This document shows, one piece after another, positions 1-8,792 of a stretch of DNA of 18,710 nt. The stretch is from Burkholderiales bacterium RIFCSPHIGHO2_12_FULL_61_11 (GTDB taxonomy: Bacteria; Pseudomonadota; Gammaproteobacteria; Burkholderiales; Burkholderiaceae_C). The position numbers and the translations under genes are program-made. Location: positions 418-19,127 of the forward strand of contig MERZ01000337.1 of the NCBI GenBank assembly GCA_001770785.1, written 5' to 3'. Under the pieces are notes generated by a model. It saw only the letters and a list, made by a program, of their open reading frames with translations. It was not told the origin of the DNA and did no database searches. The first letter of the stretch is position 1; every line of letters starts with the position of its first letter.

Positions 1-532
1 GTCAGACAACAACGGTGTGGTGATCGACTTGCCCGCCGTCAGTTCACCCGGCGTTGCCACCTTGAGCGGATCGCTGATTTTCGGCATCGGCACGCAATCG
101 AACAACCAATTGACGTCCGGAACGGTTCTGACGACTGAGCCCTCAACCGGGCATTTCACCACCCTGCTTGGCGCGCAAAGCCTGACCAACAGCTTTATGG
201 ACACCGGCTCCAACGGTCTGTATTTTGATTCCGCCACGATCCCGGACTGCGGGGGCAACATCGCCGGGTTTTATTGTCCAACCTCGCCCACTACTTTGTC
301 GGCCACACTGGTCGGTGCCAATGCGGCGACTGTTCCCGTTTCGTTTTCCGTTGACAATGCGGCGGCGTTGATTGCGGGTGCCACCAACACCGTGCTGCCC
401 ACCTTGGCTGGTGACATCGGTGACGCGAAAACTTTCGATTGGGGCTTGCCCTTCTTTTACGGACGCCGGGTGTTTATAGGTATTGAGAGACAGGCATCAC
501 CTCTCGGAACCGGCCCCTTTTACGCCTTTTGA
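1..532 (+). CDS. DUF3443 family protein, C-terminal part (5' truncated by window edge)
   Basis: The frame is open from base 2, so the gene begins outside the window; about 176 codons are visible and the natural stop is at 530-532. The translation opens with SDNNGVVIDLPAVSSPG and has Gly/Ser/Thr-rich segments, including FMDTGSNGLYFDS and FDWGLPFFYGRRVF, and ends GTGPFYAF. I recognise these as landmarks of DUF3443, a family of unknown function found mainly in Burkholderiales and often predicted to be exported lipoproteins. The N-terminus that would carry a signal peptide is not visible, so location cannot be judged. The DTGS string recalls retropepsin/pepsin-like active sites, but that alone does not support a protease call. 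It converges with the gntR-type gene, with only eight bases between the two stop codons. Confidence 0.75.
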   Translation, partial: SDNNGVVIDLPAVSSPGVATLSGSLIFGIGTQSNNQLTSGTVLTTEPSTGHFTTLLGAQSLTNSFMDTGSNGLYFDSATIPDCGGNIAGFYCPTSPTTLSATLVGANAATVPVSFSVDNAAALIAGATNTVLPTLAGDIGDAKTFDWGLPFFYGRRVFIGIERQASPLGTGPFYAF

Positions 533-540
533 GGCGCGGA

Positions 541-1176
541 TCAGTTGGCCGCTTCCAGGCCGTTCCTGAAGTGTTCCTGCATCCGCTGCAGGGTCAGCAC
601 TGCGTCCCGTGCCGAAATGGCAGCCATCAGGGCGCGATGCTCATTGAGCGATTCCTCAATGCGTCCTGATTTCAGCAGCGAGTTGTGGCGGTTCAGCTTC
701 ATGACCTTGCGCAGGTCGGCCACCATCTGGTCGCGCCAGCGATTGTTGGCAATTTCCAGCAGGCGCATGTGAAATGCTTCGTTGATTTCAAAAAAGCGCT
801 CGCGGTTAGCGACGGCCTTTTCCAGTTCGTTGTGCAGGCCCTGCAGCTCCTTGAGCTGTGGCTCCGTCGCTTGGGCGGCCACCACGCCTGCGGCATCGCT
901 TTCAAGCAGGGCCAGCAAGTGGTAAACATCTGCCAGATCGCGCTCGGATACTTCTGTAACATAGGCGCCGCGTCGCACCTTCATGGTGACCAGGCCCTCG
1001 GTGGCCAACACCTTCAGGGCTTCGCGCAACGGCGTGCGGCTGATGCCGTATTCTTCGGCCAGCTTGAGCTCGTCAATCCAGCTGCCAGGTGCCAGTTCCC
1101 GGTTGAAAATGCGCTGGCGCAAAAGCTCGGAAACTTCTTCATAAAGCGCTCGCGGAGACAGGGAAAGTTCAGCCAT
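541..1176 (-). CDS. GntR family transcriptional regulator, FCD subfamily
   Basis: A 211-residue DNA-binding regulator. Residues about 8-75 form the GntR winged helix-turn-helix, with the signature ISRTPLREALKVLATEGLV followed by the wing RRGAYV. Residues about 80-205 are an all-helical FCD ligand domain. Its usual metal site is Asp-His-His-His; the aligned residues here are N132, H136, H180 and H202, so the first ligand is Asn. Regulators of this kind bind small carboxylates or acyl compounds. It diverges from the propionyl-CoA/methylmalonyl-CoA operon and is the obvious candidate to control it; the effector is unknown and a propionate-derived metabolite is only inferred. No Shine-Dalgarno sequence precedes the ATG, and a good -10 hexamer ends seven bases before it, so the message may be leaderless. 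Confidence 0.92.
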   Translation of the reverse strand: MAELSLSPRALYEEVSELLRQRIFNRELAPGSWIDELKLAEEYGISRTPLREALKVLATEGLVTMKVRRGAYVTEVSERDLADVYHLLALLESDAAGVVAAQATEPQLKELQGLHNELEKAVANRERFFEINEAFHMRLLEIANNRWRDQMVADLRKVMKLNRHNSLLKSGRIEESLNEHRALMAAISARDAVLTLQRMQEHFRNGLEAAN

Positions 1177-1183
1177 GAACTGA

Positions 1184-1211
1184 ATTGTAAGCTGGTTGGA
1201 ATATTTTGAAT
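1184..1211 (-). promoter_or_regulatory. Candidate gntR promoter, possibly leaderless transcript
   Basis: On the minus strand TTCAAA (1211-1206), a 16-base spacer and TACAAT (1189-1184) make a plausible sigma-70 promoter. The -10 ends seven bases before the ATG at 1176, so the expected transcription start is within a base or two of the start codon. That agrees with the lack of a ribosome binding site. This was read by eye and has not been tested. Confidence 0.4.
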
Positions 1212-1235
1212 CAATAATTATGAATAATGTAAACT
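1206..1235 (+). promoter_or_regulatory. Candidate promoter of the propionyl-CoA operon
   Basis: TTGAAT (1206-1211), an 18-base spacer and TAAACT (1230-1235) form a moderate sigma-70 promoter in an AT-rich patch between the two divergent genes. The -35 lies on the same bases as the -35 proposed for gntR on the other strand. Two small palindromes sit here and could be part of an operator: TTGA-A-TCAA at 1206-1214 and ATAATTAT at 1214-1221. A regulator bound here could affect both promoters at once. Confidence 0.35.
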
Positions 1236-1275
1236 AACTAGTGTCAAAAATCATTTTCAAGCAAGTTTTTTCGCA

Positions 1276-1304
1276 TTGTCAAGGCTTGGACACTCTGCCA
1301 AGCT
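1276..1304 (+). promoter_or_regulatory. Inverted repeats / hairpin in the 5' leader of the mutase gene
   Basis: Two overlapping symmetries are visible. TTGTCAAG-G-CTTGGACA (1276-1292) is an imperfect inverted repeat with one extra G, with the look of a repressor site. GCTTGG (1284-1289) pairs perfectly with CCAAGC (1298-1303) across an eight-base loop. The region is downstream of the proposed promoter and ends about 24 bases before the mutase ATG. It could be a GntR operator or an RNA hairpin; sequence alone does not decide. Confidence 0.3.
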
Positions 1305-1327
1305 CAACCAGGACAGCCGACACGACC

Positions 1328-3484
1328 ATGAGCCCAAAGACCCCTGAATTCAATCCCTCCAGCCTGCAAGCGTGGGCCAAATCGGCTGCCAAATCAGCGC
1401 CGGGCGGAGATGTGAGTGCCTTGAACTGGCAAACGCCCGACGGCATCAGTGTCAAGCCTCTCTACACCGCCGAGGACATCCAGAACCTTCCTTACACCAA
1501 TACCCTGCCTGGTTTTGAGCCCTTCATTCGCGGACCGCAAGCCACCATGTACACAGTGCGTCCGTGGACGATTCGCCAATACGCCGGGTTTTCTACCGCC
1601 GAGGAATCGAATGCGTTTTACCGCAAGGCGCTGGCGGCAGGCGGGCAGGGCGTCTCGGTTGCCTTTGACTTGGCTACGCATCGCGGCTATGACAGCGACC
1701 ACCCGCGCGTCACGGGCGACGTCGGCAAGGCCGGCGTGGCGATTGACAGCGTGGAGGACATGAAAATCCTGTTTGGCGGGATTCCGCTCGACAAAGTCAG
1801 CGTTTCCATGACCATGAACGGGGCCGTGCTACCCGTGCTGGCGGGCTATGTGGTCGCGGCTGAAGAGCAGGGCGTGAGCCAGGAACAATTGAGTGGAACC
1901 ATCCAGAACGACATCCTCAAGGAGTTCATGGTTCGCAACACTTATATCTATCCACCCCTGCCCAGCATCCGCATCATTGGCGACATCATCGAGTACACGG
2001 CGCAGAACATGCCGAAGTTCAATTCGATCTCGATCTCGGGCTATCACATGCAGGAGGCCGGTGCAAACCAGGCGCTCGAGCTGGCCTTCACGCTGGCGGA
2101 CGGCAAAGAATACGTGAAAACCGCGCTGGGAAAAGGCCTGGATGTCGATGGCTTTGCCGGGCGCCTGAGTTTTTTCTGGGCCATTGGCATGAACTTCTAT
2201 CTGGAAGTGGCCAAGATGCGCGCCGCCCGTTTGCTGTGGTGTCGCATCATGAAGGGCTTTAACGCGAAGAAGCCCAAGAGCCTGATGCTGCGCACGCACT
2301 GCCAGACCAGCGGCTGGAGTCTGACCGAGCAAGACCCCTACAACAACGTGGTGCGCACCACCATCGAAGCCATGGCCGCCGTCTTTGGCGGAACGCAAAG
2401 CCTGCACACCAATTCGTTTGACGAAGCGATCGCACTGCCCACCGAATTTTCGTCGCGCATTGCCCGCAACACCCAGCTCATCATCCAGGAAGAAACCCAC
2501 ATCCCGAACGTGATCGACCCCTGGGCTGGCAGCTACATGATGGAAAAACTCACTCAGGACATGGCCGATGCGGCATGGGCCATCATTGAAGAAGTCGAAG
2601 CCATGGGCGGCATGACCCAAGCGGTGGACAGCGGCTGGGCCAAGCTCAAGATCGAGGCCGCGGCGGCGCAGAAGCAGGCACGCATCGACAGCGGCAAGGA
2701 CGTGATTGTGGGCGTCAACAAGTACAAGTTGGCAACGCAAGACGTGATTGAGACGCGCGACATTGACAACGTGGCCGTGCGCGACGGGCAGATTGCACGC
2801 CTCCATGCGATCAAGGGCAGGCGCGACGGTGCTGCGGTGCAGGCAGCGCTGGACGCTCTCACGGCTGCAGCTGAAAACGGCAGCGGCAATCTGCTTGACC
2901 TGAGCATCAAGGCGGTGCGACTGCGCGCCACGGTGGGCGAGGTCAGTGACGCGCTCGAAAAGGTTTACGGGCGCCACCGCGCCGATACGCAAAAGGTGAC
3001 CGGTGTGTATGCAGCTGCTTATGACTCGGCCGAAGGCTGGGAAACCCTCAAGGCCGAAATCAACGCCTTTGCCAAAGCACAAGGACGCCGTCCGCGTGTG
3101 ATGATTTCCAAACTCGGCCAGGACGGCCATGACCGCGGCGCCAAAGTCGTGGCAACCGCGTTTGCCGACCTGGGCTTTGACGTGGACATGGGCCCGCTGT
3201 TTCAGACACCCGAAGAATGCGCGCGCCAGGCGATTGAAAACGACGTCCATGCCGTGGGCGTGAGCACCCTTGCTGCCGGCCACAAGATGCTGGTGCCCGC
3301 CATCATCGCCGAGCTCAAGAAGCAGGGCGCTGATGACATCATCGTGTTTGTCGGCGGCGTGATTCCCCGGCAGGACTACGAGATGCTCTATGAGGCGGGC
3401 GTCAAGGGCATTTACGGACCCGGCACGCCCATTCCTGCTAGCGCCAAGGATGTGCTGGAGCAGATCAAGGCTGCCTTGAAGTGA
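1328..3484 (+). CDS. scpA: Methylmalonyl-CoA mutase, single-chain B12-dependent form
   Basis: Converts (R)-methylmalonyl-CoA to succinyl-CoA with adenosylcobalamin. From the ATG at 1328 it has 718 residues, close to E. coli Sbm/ScpA (about 714). The N-terminal substrate barrel carries [19 protein letters not shown] near residues 72-90, which includes the active-site tyrosine segment. The C-terminal B12 domain (about 588-718) has the base-off/His-on motif DGHDRG with H601 as the cobalt ligand, then STLAAGH and VGGVIP. Catalytic and cobalamin domains lie on one chain, so a homodimer is expected, unlike heterodimeric MutA/MutB. An in-frame GTG at 1241 would add 29 residues without family resemblance and without a ribosome site; the ATG at 1328 follows a weak AGGA. 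It is the first gene of the operon and overlaps meaB by four bases. Confidence 0.97.
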   Translation: MSPKTPEFNPSSLQAWAKSAAKSAPGGDVSALNWQTPDGISVKPLYTAEDIQNLPYTNTLPGFEPFIRGPQATMYTVRPWTIRQYAGFSTAEESNAFYRKALAAGGQGVSVAFDLATHRGYDSDHPRVTGDVGKAGVAIDSVEDMKILFGGIPLDKVSVSMTMNGAVLPVLAGYVVAAEEQGVSQEQLSGTIQNDILKEFMVRNTYIYPPLPSIRIIGDIIEYTAQNMPKFNSISISGYHMQEAGANQALELAFTLADGKEYVKTALGKGLDVDGFAGRLSFFWAIGMNFYLEVAKMRAARLLWCRIMKGFNAKKPKSLMLRTHCQTSGWSLTEQDPYNNVVRTTIEAMAAVFGGTQSLHTNSFDEAIALPTEFSSRIARNTQLIIQEETHIPNVIDPWAGSYMMEKLTQDMADAAWAIIEEVEAMGGMTQAVDSGWAKLKIEAAAAQKQARIDSGKDVIVGVNKYKLATQDVIETRDIDNVAVRDGQIARLHAIKGRRDGAAVQAALDALTAAAENGSGNLLDLSIKAVRLRATVGEVSDALEKVYGRHRADTQKVTGVYAAAYDSAEGWETLKAEINAFAKAQGRRPRVMISKLGQDGHDRGAKVVATAFADLGFDVDMGPLFQTPEECARQAIENDVHAVGVSTLAAGHKMLVPAIIAELKKQGADDIIVFVGGVIPRQDYEMLYEAGVKGIYGPGTPIPASAKDVLEQIKAALK

Positions 3485-4518
3485 GCCAAAGCCCATTGGT
3501 TGATTCCGTGTTGCACGGCGATGCCGTGGTGCAACGGCGCGCCATCGCCAAAGCCATCACCTTGCTGGAATCAACACGCGCCGATCATCGGCTTCAGGCT
3601 GATGAACTGCTAGCTGCGCTCCTGCCATACACGGGCAAGGCGTTCCGTCTGGGCATCAGCGGCGTGCCCGGCGTGGGTAAATCGACGTTTATTGAAGTGC
3701 TCGGGCTCTACCTTATAGCGCATGGGCACCGCGTGGCGGTCCTGACCATAGACCCGTCATCCTCGGTCTCGGGCGGCTCCATTCTGGGCGACAAAACCCG
3801 CATGGAAAAGCTCTCGGTGCGAGAGGAAGCGTATATCCGGCCCAGCCCCAGCAGCGGCACGCTCGGCGGCGTCGCCGAAAAAACGCGCGAGGCCATGCTG
3901 GTCTGCGAAGCGGCGGGCTACGACGTGGTGATTGTCGAAACCGTCGGAGTCGGCCAGAGCGAAACCGCGGTGGCCAACATGACCGACATGTTCGTGCTGA
4001 TGCAGCTCCCCAATGCAGGCGACGACTTGCAGGCGATCAAAAAAGGCGTCATGGAGCTGGCCGATCTGGTGGTCATCAACAAGGCTGATATTGATGCCAA
4101 TGCCGCCATGCGCGCCGAGGCACAAATCAGGTCGGCCATGCGCCTGTTTGGCCTCGTCAATAACGCCATGGGCCGCGGCCAGGCAGCCAACTTTGACAGA
4201 AACTGGCAGCCCCAGGTGATGCAGCTCAGCGCCTTGCACAACCAGGGTGTCGATGCGTTTTGGGCGGCAGTGACGCAGTTCAGAGATCTGCAAAGCGCCA
4301 ATGGCAAGCTGACCGCAAGGCGCCAGCAGCAGTCGCTCGCATGGATGTGGGAGCGCATTGATGCGGGCCTGAAACAGGCGTTCCGGCAAGACCCGGCGGT
4401 CAGCGCCTTGCTGCCTTCGCTGGTGGAACAGGTTGAGAGCGGTCGTCTTCCAGCCTCAGCTGCAGCACGAAATCTGCTTGCCGCCCATTTCAAGCTGGCA
4501 CAAGCAGCTGTTAAATAA
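3481..4518 (+). CDS. meaB: MeaB/ArgK-type G3E GTPase, methylmalonyl-CoA mutase chaperone
   Basis: A cytoplasmic 345-residue GTPase that gates delivery of adenosylcobalamin to methylmalonyl-CoA mutase and protects the enzyme from inactivation. Walker [10 protein letters not shown] is at residues 61-69. It is followed by family signatures [18 protein letters not shown] and [27 protein letters not shown] at about 153-161, and the guanine-recognition NKAD at about 200. The start is GTG at 3481, which shares the four bases GTGA with the mutase stop, so translation is probably coupled and the two proteins made together. Older records name this family LAO/AO transport kinase (ArgK); next to the mutase gene the chaperone role is the sensible reading. 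Confidence 0.96.
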   Translation: MSQSPLVDSVLHGDAVVQRRAIAKAITLLESTRADHRLQADELLAALLPYTGKAFRLGISGVPGVGKSTFIEVLGLYLIAHGHRVAVLTIDPSSSVSGGSILGDKTRMEKLSVREEAYIRPSPSSGTLGGVAEKTREAMLVCEAAGYDVVIVETVGVGQSETAVANMTDMFVLMQLPNAGDDLQAIKKGVMELADLVVINKADIDANAAMRAEAQIRSAMRLFGLVNNAMGRGQAANFDRNWQPQVMQLSALHNQGVDAFWAAVTQFRDLQSANGKLTARRQQQSLAWMWERIDAGLKQAFRQDPAVSALLPSLVEQVESGRLPASAAARNLLAAHFKLAQAAVK

Positions 4519-4552
4519 ATAACATTAATCAAGAACATACAGAAAGCGCGCC

Positions 4553-6085
4553 ATGCAGAAAATTCTGGAACAACTCGAAAAAAAGCGTGACGCGGCCCGC
4601 CTGGGCGGTGGCCAAAAGCGCATTGACGCGCAGCATGGCAAAGGCAAGCTGACAGCGCGCGAGCGTCTTGAACTGCTGCTTGACGAAGGCACGTTCGAGG
4701 AATGGGACATGTTTGTCGAGCACCGCTGCACCGACTTCGGCATGCAGGACAACAAGATCCCAGGCGACGGCGTGGTCACCGGCTACGGCATGATCAACGG
4801 ACGCCTGGTCTTTGTTTTCAGCCAGGACTTCACCGTGTTCGGCGGCGCCCTGTCTGAAGCGCATGCCGAAAAAATCTGCAAGGTGATGGACCAGGCCATG
4901 AAGGTCGGTGCCCCGGTGATTGGCCTGAACGACTCGGGCGGAGCACGCATTCAGGAAGGCGTGGCGTCACTGGGCGGTTATGCCGACGTGTTCCAGCGCA
5001 ACGTGATGGCTTCTGGCGTGGTGCCGCAGATCAGCATGATCATGGGTCCTTGCGCAGGCGGCGCCGTCTATTCGCCCGCCATGACCGACTTCATTTTCAT
5101 GGTCAAGGACAGCAGCTATATGTTTGTGACGGGCCCCGAGGTGGTGAGGACCGTGACGCACGAGGAAGTAACGGCCGAGGAATTGGGCGGCGGCATCAGC
5201 CACACCACACGCAGCGGTGTCGCTGACCTGGCTTTCGACAACGATGTCGAAGCGCTATTGATGCTGCGGCGTCTGTACAACTACTTGCCGCTGAACAACC
5301 GCGAAAAAGCGCCGGTGCGCCTGAGCGGCGATCCCGCCGATCGCGTGGACATGAGCCTGGATACCCTGGTGCCGGACAGCCCCAACAAGCCCTACGACAT
5401 GAAAGAGTTGATCACCAAAACCGTGGACGACGGTGATTTTTTCGAAATTCAGCCTGAATACGCCAAGAACATCGTCATCGGTTTTGCGCGCATGGAAGGG
5501 CAGACGATCGGCATTGTCGCCAACCAGCCGCTGGTGCTGGCGGGTTGCCTGGACATCAAGAGCAGCATCAAGGCCGCGCGCTTTGTGCGCTTTTGCGATG
5601 CCTTCAACATTCCCGTAATCACGTTCGTCGATGTGCCCGGTTTCATGCCTGGTACCGCCCAGGAATACGGCGGCATCATCAAGCACGGTGCCAAGCTGCT
5701 CTTTGCCTATGCCGAATGCACGGTGCCCAAGATTACCGTGATTACCCGCAAGGCTTATGGCGGTGCGTATGACGTGATGAGCTCCAAGCATTTGCGCGGA
5801 GACGTCAACTTTGCCTGGCCCAATGCCGAAATTGCGGTGATGGGTGCCAAGGGTGCGGTGGAAATCATTTTCCGCGAAGACCGCAAAGACCCGGAAAAAC
5901 TCGCCGCCAGGGAAGCCGAGTACAAGGCACGGTTTGCCAATCCATTCGTGGCTGGCGCACGCGGTTTTATTGACGACGTGATTCTGCCGCACGAAACGCG
6001 CAAACGCATTTGCCGCTCGCTGGTGATGCTGCGTGACAAGAGGATCGAAAACCCGTGGCGAAAGCACGGCAATATCCCGCTGTGA
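4553..6085 (+). CDS. pccB: Propionyl-CoA carboxylase beta chain (carboxyltransferase)
   Basis: A 510-residue carboxyltransferase that moves CO2 from carboxybiotin on PccA to propionyl-CoA, giving (S)-methylmalonyl-CoA. Two crotonase-like halves are visible. The N-terminal half has [18 protein letters not shown] and [17 protein letters not shown]. The C-terminal half has [18 protein letters not shown] and [20 protein letters not shown]407 in the GAYDVM segment corresponds to the position that favours propionyl-CoA in Streptomyces PccB, and the length also fits PccB. It starts 34 bases after meaB behind a weak AGAAAG ribosome site. The beta chain is made before the alpha chain, with the odd 42-codon ORF between them. 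A related acyl-CoA carboxylase is possible, but the neighbours make propionyl-CoA by far the likeliest substrate. Confidence 0.96.
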   Translation: MQKILEQLEKKRDAARLGGGQKRIDAQHGKGKLTARERLELLLDEGTFEEWDMFVEHRCTDFGMQDNKIPGDGVVTGYGMINGRLVFVFSQDFTVFGGALSEAHAEKICKVMDQAMKVGAPVIGLNDSGGARIQEGVASLGGYADVFQRNVMASGVVPQISMIMGPCAGGAVYSPAMTDFIFMVKDSSYMFVTGPEVVRTVTHEEVTAEELGGGISHTTRSGVADLAFDNDVEALLMLRRLYNYLPLNNREKAPVRLSGDPADRVDMSLDTLVPDSPNKPYDMKELITKTVDDGDFFEIQPEYAKNIVIGFARMEGQTIGIVANQPLVLAGCLDIKSSIKAARFVRFCDAFNIPVITFVDVPGFMPGTAQEYGGIIKHGAKLLFAYAECTVPKITVITRKAYGGAYDVMSSKHLRGDVNFAWPNAEIAVMGAKGAVEIIFREDRKDPEKLAAREAEYKARFANPFVAGARGFIDDVILPHETRKRICRSLVMLRDKRIENPWRKHGNIPL

Positions 6086-6091
6086 GCGATC

Positions 6092-6098
6092 AAGGAAG
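6092..6098 (+). promoter_or_regulatory. Shine-Dalgarno of the pccA leader ORF
   Basis: AAGGAAG followed by six bases and an ATG at 6105. It is a strong site in front of a 42-codon ORF and is the main reason to think that the ORF is, or recently was, translated. Confidence 0.5.
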
Positions 6099-6104
6099 AC
6101 AACC

Positions 6105-6233
6105 ATGGTTACAAAAATCCTGATTGCCAACCGGGGTGACCAGCCGCGCAGCGGCGCAACAGTGAAGCTAAATTGCAGAGTGCGCGTAGCGCATGCAGGC
6201 GATTTCATCCCGATGGAGGCCAACCATGTTTAA
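6105..6233 (+). CDS. Short leader-like ORF duplicating the start of pccA (42 aa)
   Basis: This ORF begins [12 protein letters not shown], almost the same as the start of Pcc[13 protein letters not shown]. The first 35 bases match the pccA start at 28 of 35 positions, and most differences are third-codon changes. The similarity ends abruptly after GGTGA; the remaining 30 residues resemble nothing I know. The stop (TAA at 6231-6233) lies inside pccA in another frame, overlapping its first eight bases, so ribosomes finishing this ORF would be placed at the pccA start. It may be the stranded 5' end of an older pccA, a partial duplication from a paralogous biotin carboxylase such as accC, or a coupling peptide. 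Function unproven. Confidence 0.4.
   Translation: MVTKILIANRGDQPRSGATVKLNCRVRVAHAGDFIPMEANHV
6143..6193 (+). repeat. Two small perfect hairpins between the duplicated pccA starts
   Basis: GCCGC-GCA-GCGGC (6143-6155) and TGCGC-GTA-GCGCA (6181-6193) are both perfect five-base stems with three-base loops. They lie in the segment separating the two copies of the biotin-carboxylase start. They could slow ribosomes or protect the mRNA, or mark inserted DNA. No T-tract follows, so they are not terminators. Confidence 0.35.
6215..6219 (+). promoter_or_regulatory. Shine-Dalgarno deciding the pccA start
   Basis: GGAGG sits six bases before the ATG at 6226. It selects [12 protein letters not shown] as the N-terminus, which matches the family, over the in-frame ATG at 6193 that would add eleven unrelated residues. 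Confidence 0.75.
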
Positions 6234-8274
6234 CAAGATACTGATTGCAAATCGGGGTGAAATCGCCTGCCGCGTCATCCTCACGGCGCGCAAGATGGGT
6301 ATCAAGACGGTCGCGGTCTATTCCGACGCCGACAAGGACGCCCGCCATGTGGAACTGGCCGATGAAGCCGTCAATATTGGCCCCGCGCCCAGCCGCGACA
6401 GCTATCTGCAGGCCGAAAAAATCATTGCCGCCTGCAAACAAACAGGTGCGCAAGCCATCCACCCGGGCTACGGCTTTTTGAGCGAGAACGCAGCGTTCGC
6501 CAAGCGGGTGGAAGAAGAAGGCATCGTCTTCATCGGCCCCAAGCATTACTCCATGGCCGCGATGGGCGACAAAATCGAATCCAAAAAACTGGCGGGCGCG
6601 GCGGGCGTGAACTGCATTCCCGGCGTGAATGAGGCGATTGACACTGCCGGGAAGGCCGTGGAGATTGCCCAAGGCATTGGCTACCCGGTGATGATCAAGG
6701 CCAGTGCGGGCGGCGGTGGCAAGGGGCTGCGTGTTGCCTCCAATGACAAGGAAGCGTTCGAGGGCTTCACCAGTTGCCGAAACGAGGCGAAGAGCAGCTT
6801 TGGCGACGACCGTGTGTTTGTTGAAAAATATGTCGAAGAGCCGCGCCACATCGAGATCCAGCTGGTCGGCGACAGCCACGGCAATGTCGTGTACCTGAAC
6901 GAGCGTGAGTGCTCGATCCAGCGGCGTCACCAGAAGGTGCTTGAAGAAGCGCCATCGCCATTCATCAGCGAAGCGACGCGCAAAGCCATGGGCGAGCAGG
7001 CCGTGGCGCTGGCCAAGGCGGTGCAGTACCAGAGTGCCGGCACGGTGGAATTTGTGGTGGGCAAGGACCAGGGTTTTTACTTTCTGGAAATGAACACCCG
7101 TCTGCAAGTGGAGCACCCGGTGACGGAATGCATTACCGGTCTGGACCTGGTGGAGCTGATGATTCGCGTCGCCGCGGGCGAAAAGCTGCCGCTCACACAG
7201 GCCGATGTCAGGCGCGACGGCTGGGCGATTGAGTGCCGCATCAATGCCGAAGACCCGTTCCGGAGTTTTTTGCCTTCTACAGGTCGCCTGGTGCGCTTTC
7301 AGCCTCCCGTGGAAACCATGTTTGCGGCGGATACGTCGCATCGGTTCGGCGTGCGGGTTGATACTGGTGTGCAGGACGGCGGCGAAATCCCGATGTTTTA
7401 CGACTCGATGATTGCCAAGCTCATCGTTCACGGCAAGGACAGGAAAGATGCAATTGAAAAAATGCGCGAGGCGCTCAACGGTTTTGTGATCCGCGGCATC
7501 AGCAGCAACATTCCGTTTCAGGCGGCCTTGCTGGCACACCCAAAATTCGTTGCAGGTGACTTCAATACCGATTTCATTGCCGAAAATTATGGCCAGGGGT
7601 TTTCCGCCGAAGATGTGCCGCACGAAGATACCGACTTCCTGGCAGCGCTGGCGGCCTATGTGAATCGCCGTATGTTGGGTCGCCGGGTCGGCATCAGCGG
7701 ACAGTTGCCAGGTCACGGCGTGACGGTAGGAGATGAATTTGTGGTCGTCGGCCTGGGTACGGACGGGCACAATACACCGCATCCGGCAGTGGTGCGGGAT
7801 TTTCAAGCAAAATCAGGCTCCAGTGCAATCGAGACGGGCGGTAAACGCTATGAAATATGTAGCAGCTGGCATCTCGGTGGCGCCCGCATTCGCGGCACGG
7901 TCAATGGCCAGCCTTTTGTCGCCCAGGTTGAACGCGGTGTCGGCAAGAACCCGTTGGCCATCCGTATCATTCACAATGGCACGCGGCTCGATACGCTGGT
8001 GCTGTCGCCGCGCGCCGCCCAGCTTCATGCGTTGATGCCCTATAAGGCACCGCCGGATATGAGCCGCTACGTGCTGTCGCCCATGCCTGGCTTGCTGGTT
8101 GAAGTGGCGGTGCAGCCGGGGCAAAAAGTTCTGGCGGGTGAACGTGTCGCGGTGATTGAAGCCATGAAGATGGAAAACGTGCTGTTTGCCACGGCCGATG
8201 GCGTAGTGGCCAAGGTGCTGGCCGCCAAGGGTGAGTCGCTGGCGGTTGACCAGGCGATTGTGGAGTTTGTATGA
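6226..8274 (+). CDS. pccA: Propionyl-CoA carboxylase alpha chain (biotin carboxylase + biotin carrier)
   Basis: A 682-residue protein that carboxylates its own biotin with ATP and bicarbonate and hands the carboxyl group to PccB. The biotin carboxylase domain fills about residues 1-450: [16 protein letters not shown] at the start, the glycine-rich ATP loop [12 protein letters not shown], and [14 protein letters not shown] in the ATP-grasp core. A middle linking region follows. The biotinyl domain is at about 610-682 with the acceptor motif EAMKMEN; the biotinylated lysine is K648, 35 residues from the end as usual. The stop overlaps the next gene in ATGA, indicating coupled translation. The 5' flank is odd because a partial second copy of this start lies about 120 bases upstream. 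Confidence 0.96.
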   Translation: MFNKILIANRGEIACRVILTARKMGIKTVAVYSDADKDARHVELADEAVNIGPAPSRDSYLQAEKIIAACKQTGAQAIHPGYGFLSENAAFAKRVEEEGIVFIGPKHYSMAAMGDKIESKKLAGAAGVNCIPGVNEAIDTAGKAVEIAQGIGYPVMIKASAGGGGKGLRVASNDKEAFEGFTSCRNEAKSSFGDDRVFVEKYVEEPRHIEIQLVGDSHGNVVYLNERECSIQRRHQKVLEEAPSPFISEATRKAMGEQAVALAKAVQYQSAGTVEFVVGKDQGFYFLEMNTRLQVEHPVTECITGLDLVELMIRVAAGEKLPLTQADVRRDGWAIECRINAEDPFRSFLPSTGRLVRFQPPVETMFAADTSHRFGVRVDTGVQDGGEIPMFYDSMIAKLIVHGKDRKDAIEKMREALNGFVIRGISSNIPFQAALLAHPKFVAGDFNTDFIAENYGQGFSAEDVPHEDTDFLAALAAYVNRRMLGRRVGISGQLPGHGVTVGDEFVVVGLGTDGHNTPHPAVVRDFQAKSGSSAIETGGKRYEICSSWHLGGARIRGTVNGQPFVAQVERGVGKNPLAIRIIHNGTRLDTLVLSPRAAQLHALMPYKAPPDMSRYVLSPMPGLLVEVAVQPGQKVLAGERVAVIEAMKMENVLFATADGVVAKVLAAKGESLAVDQAIVEFV

Positions 8275-8792
8275 GCAGCCGACCCCTTGAGCAAGCTCAA
8301 GACCGGCCTTTCAAGGTCCTTGGTATCCAGCAAATCGCCATCGGTGGCACCAGCAAGGCCCGCCTGCGCACTTTGTGGGTGGATATGCTGGGTCTTGAAG
8401 TCATCGGCCATTTCGTGAGTGAACGCGAGAACGTCGACGAGGACATATGCGCCATGGGCAGTGGCCCGTTCAAGGTCGAGGTCGATCTGATGCAGCCCGT
8501 GGATGCTTCGAAGAAGCCGGCAGTGCAGGCAACGCCGCTGAATCATGTGGGTCTGTGGATTGACGACCTGCCAGGGGCGGTGCAATGGTTGACCGCGCAA
8601 GGCGTGCGCTTCGCCCCTGGGGGCATTCGTAAGGGGGCGGCCGGCTTCGACATCTGTTTTCTGCACCCCAAGTCAAATGACGAGTTTCCCGTTTCAGGCG
8701 AGGGAGTTCTCATTGAAATGGTGCAGGCGCCGCCTGAAGTGATAGCGGCCTTTGCTTCGCTGGCCGCAGGTACGGCAACGCGGTCTCATTGA
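8271..8792 (+). CDS. VOC (glyoxalase-fold) protein, probable methylmalonyl-CoA epimerase
   Basis: A 173-residue two-module VOC protein. At the end of a pcc/mutase operon it would supply the missing step, (S)- to (R)-methylmalonyl-CoA. It aligns by eye with bacterial epimerases: GIQQIAIGG at the first metal position, [10 protein letters not shown] (H92), FLHPKSN, and GVLIEMVQ (E149). The first ligand, His in Propionibacterium epimerase, appears to be Q21, and the second, normally Gln, seems to be D72 or E70. Gln and Glu occur as ligands in glyoxalase I, so a metal site is still possible, but the exact reaction is uncertain; databases often call such proteins lactoylglutathione lyase. The ATG overlaps the pccA stop by four bases. 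Residues 5-13 are encoded by a REP-like palindrome and seem to be an extra N-terminal insertion. Confidence 0.82.
   Translation: MSSRPLEQAQDRPFKVLGIQQIAIGGTSKARLRTLWVDMLGLEVIGHFVSERENVDEDICAMGSGPFKVEVDLMQPVDASKKPAVQATPLNHVGLWIDDLPGAVQWLTAQGVRFAPGGIRKGAAGFDICFLHPKSNDEFPVSGEGVLIEMVQAPPEVIAAFASLAAGTATRSH
8284..8308 (+). repeat. REP-like palindromic repeat inside the epimerase-like gene
   Basis: CTTGAGC-AA-GCTCAAG (8286-8301) has perfect seven-base arms. With its flanks it resembles the dispersed proteobacterial palindrome typified by CCTTCGACAAGCTCAGGAC; by eye about 19 of 24 bases agree. Read in frame it encodes PLEQAQDRP, placed between the first residues and the conserved [13 protein letters not shown]. 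No second copy was noticed in this window, so the family assignment rests on recall of the consensus. Confidence 0.45.

Noticed and set aside
523..536. CGCCT-TTTG-AGGCG hairpin at the DUF3443 stop codon as a terminator
   Set aside because: The stem is only five pairs and neither side is followed by a T-run, so it is not a convincing intrinsic terminator for either converging gene.
1241..1327. N-terminal extension of the mutase from GTG at 1241
   Set aside because: No ribosome site, no similarity to mutases, and it would overlap the likely promoter and leader; the ATG at 1328 gives the usual length.
1829..3496. Long antisense open frame (555 codons) opposite the mutase gene
   Set aside because: It mirrors a GC-rich, codon-biased real gene, is rich in His, Gly and Ala without any motif, and the sense strand has clear catalytic signatures. 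The same applies to the antisense frames at 6205-7806 (opposite pccA) and 10811-11941 (opposite korA).
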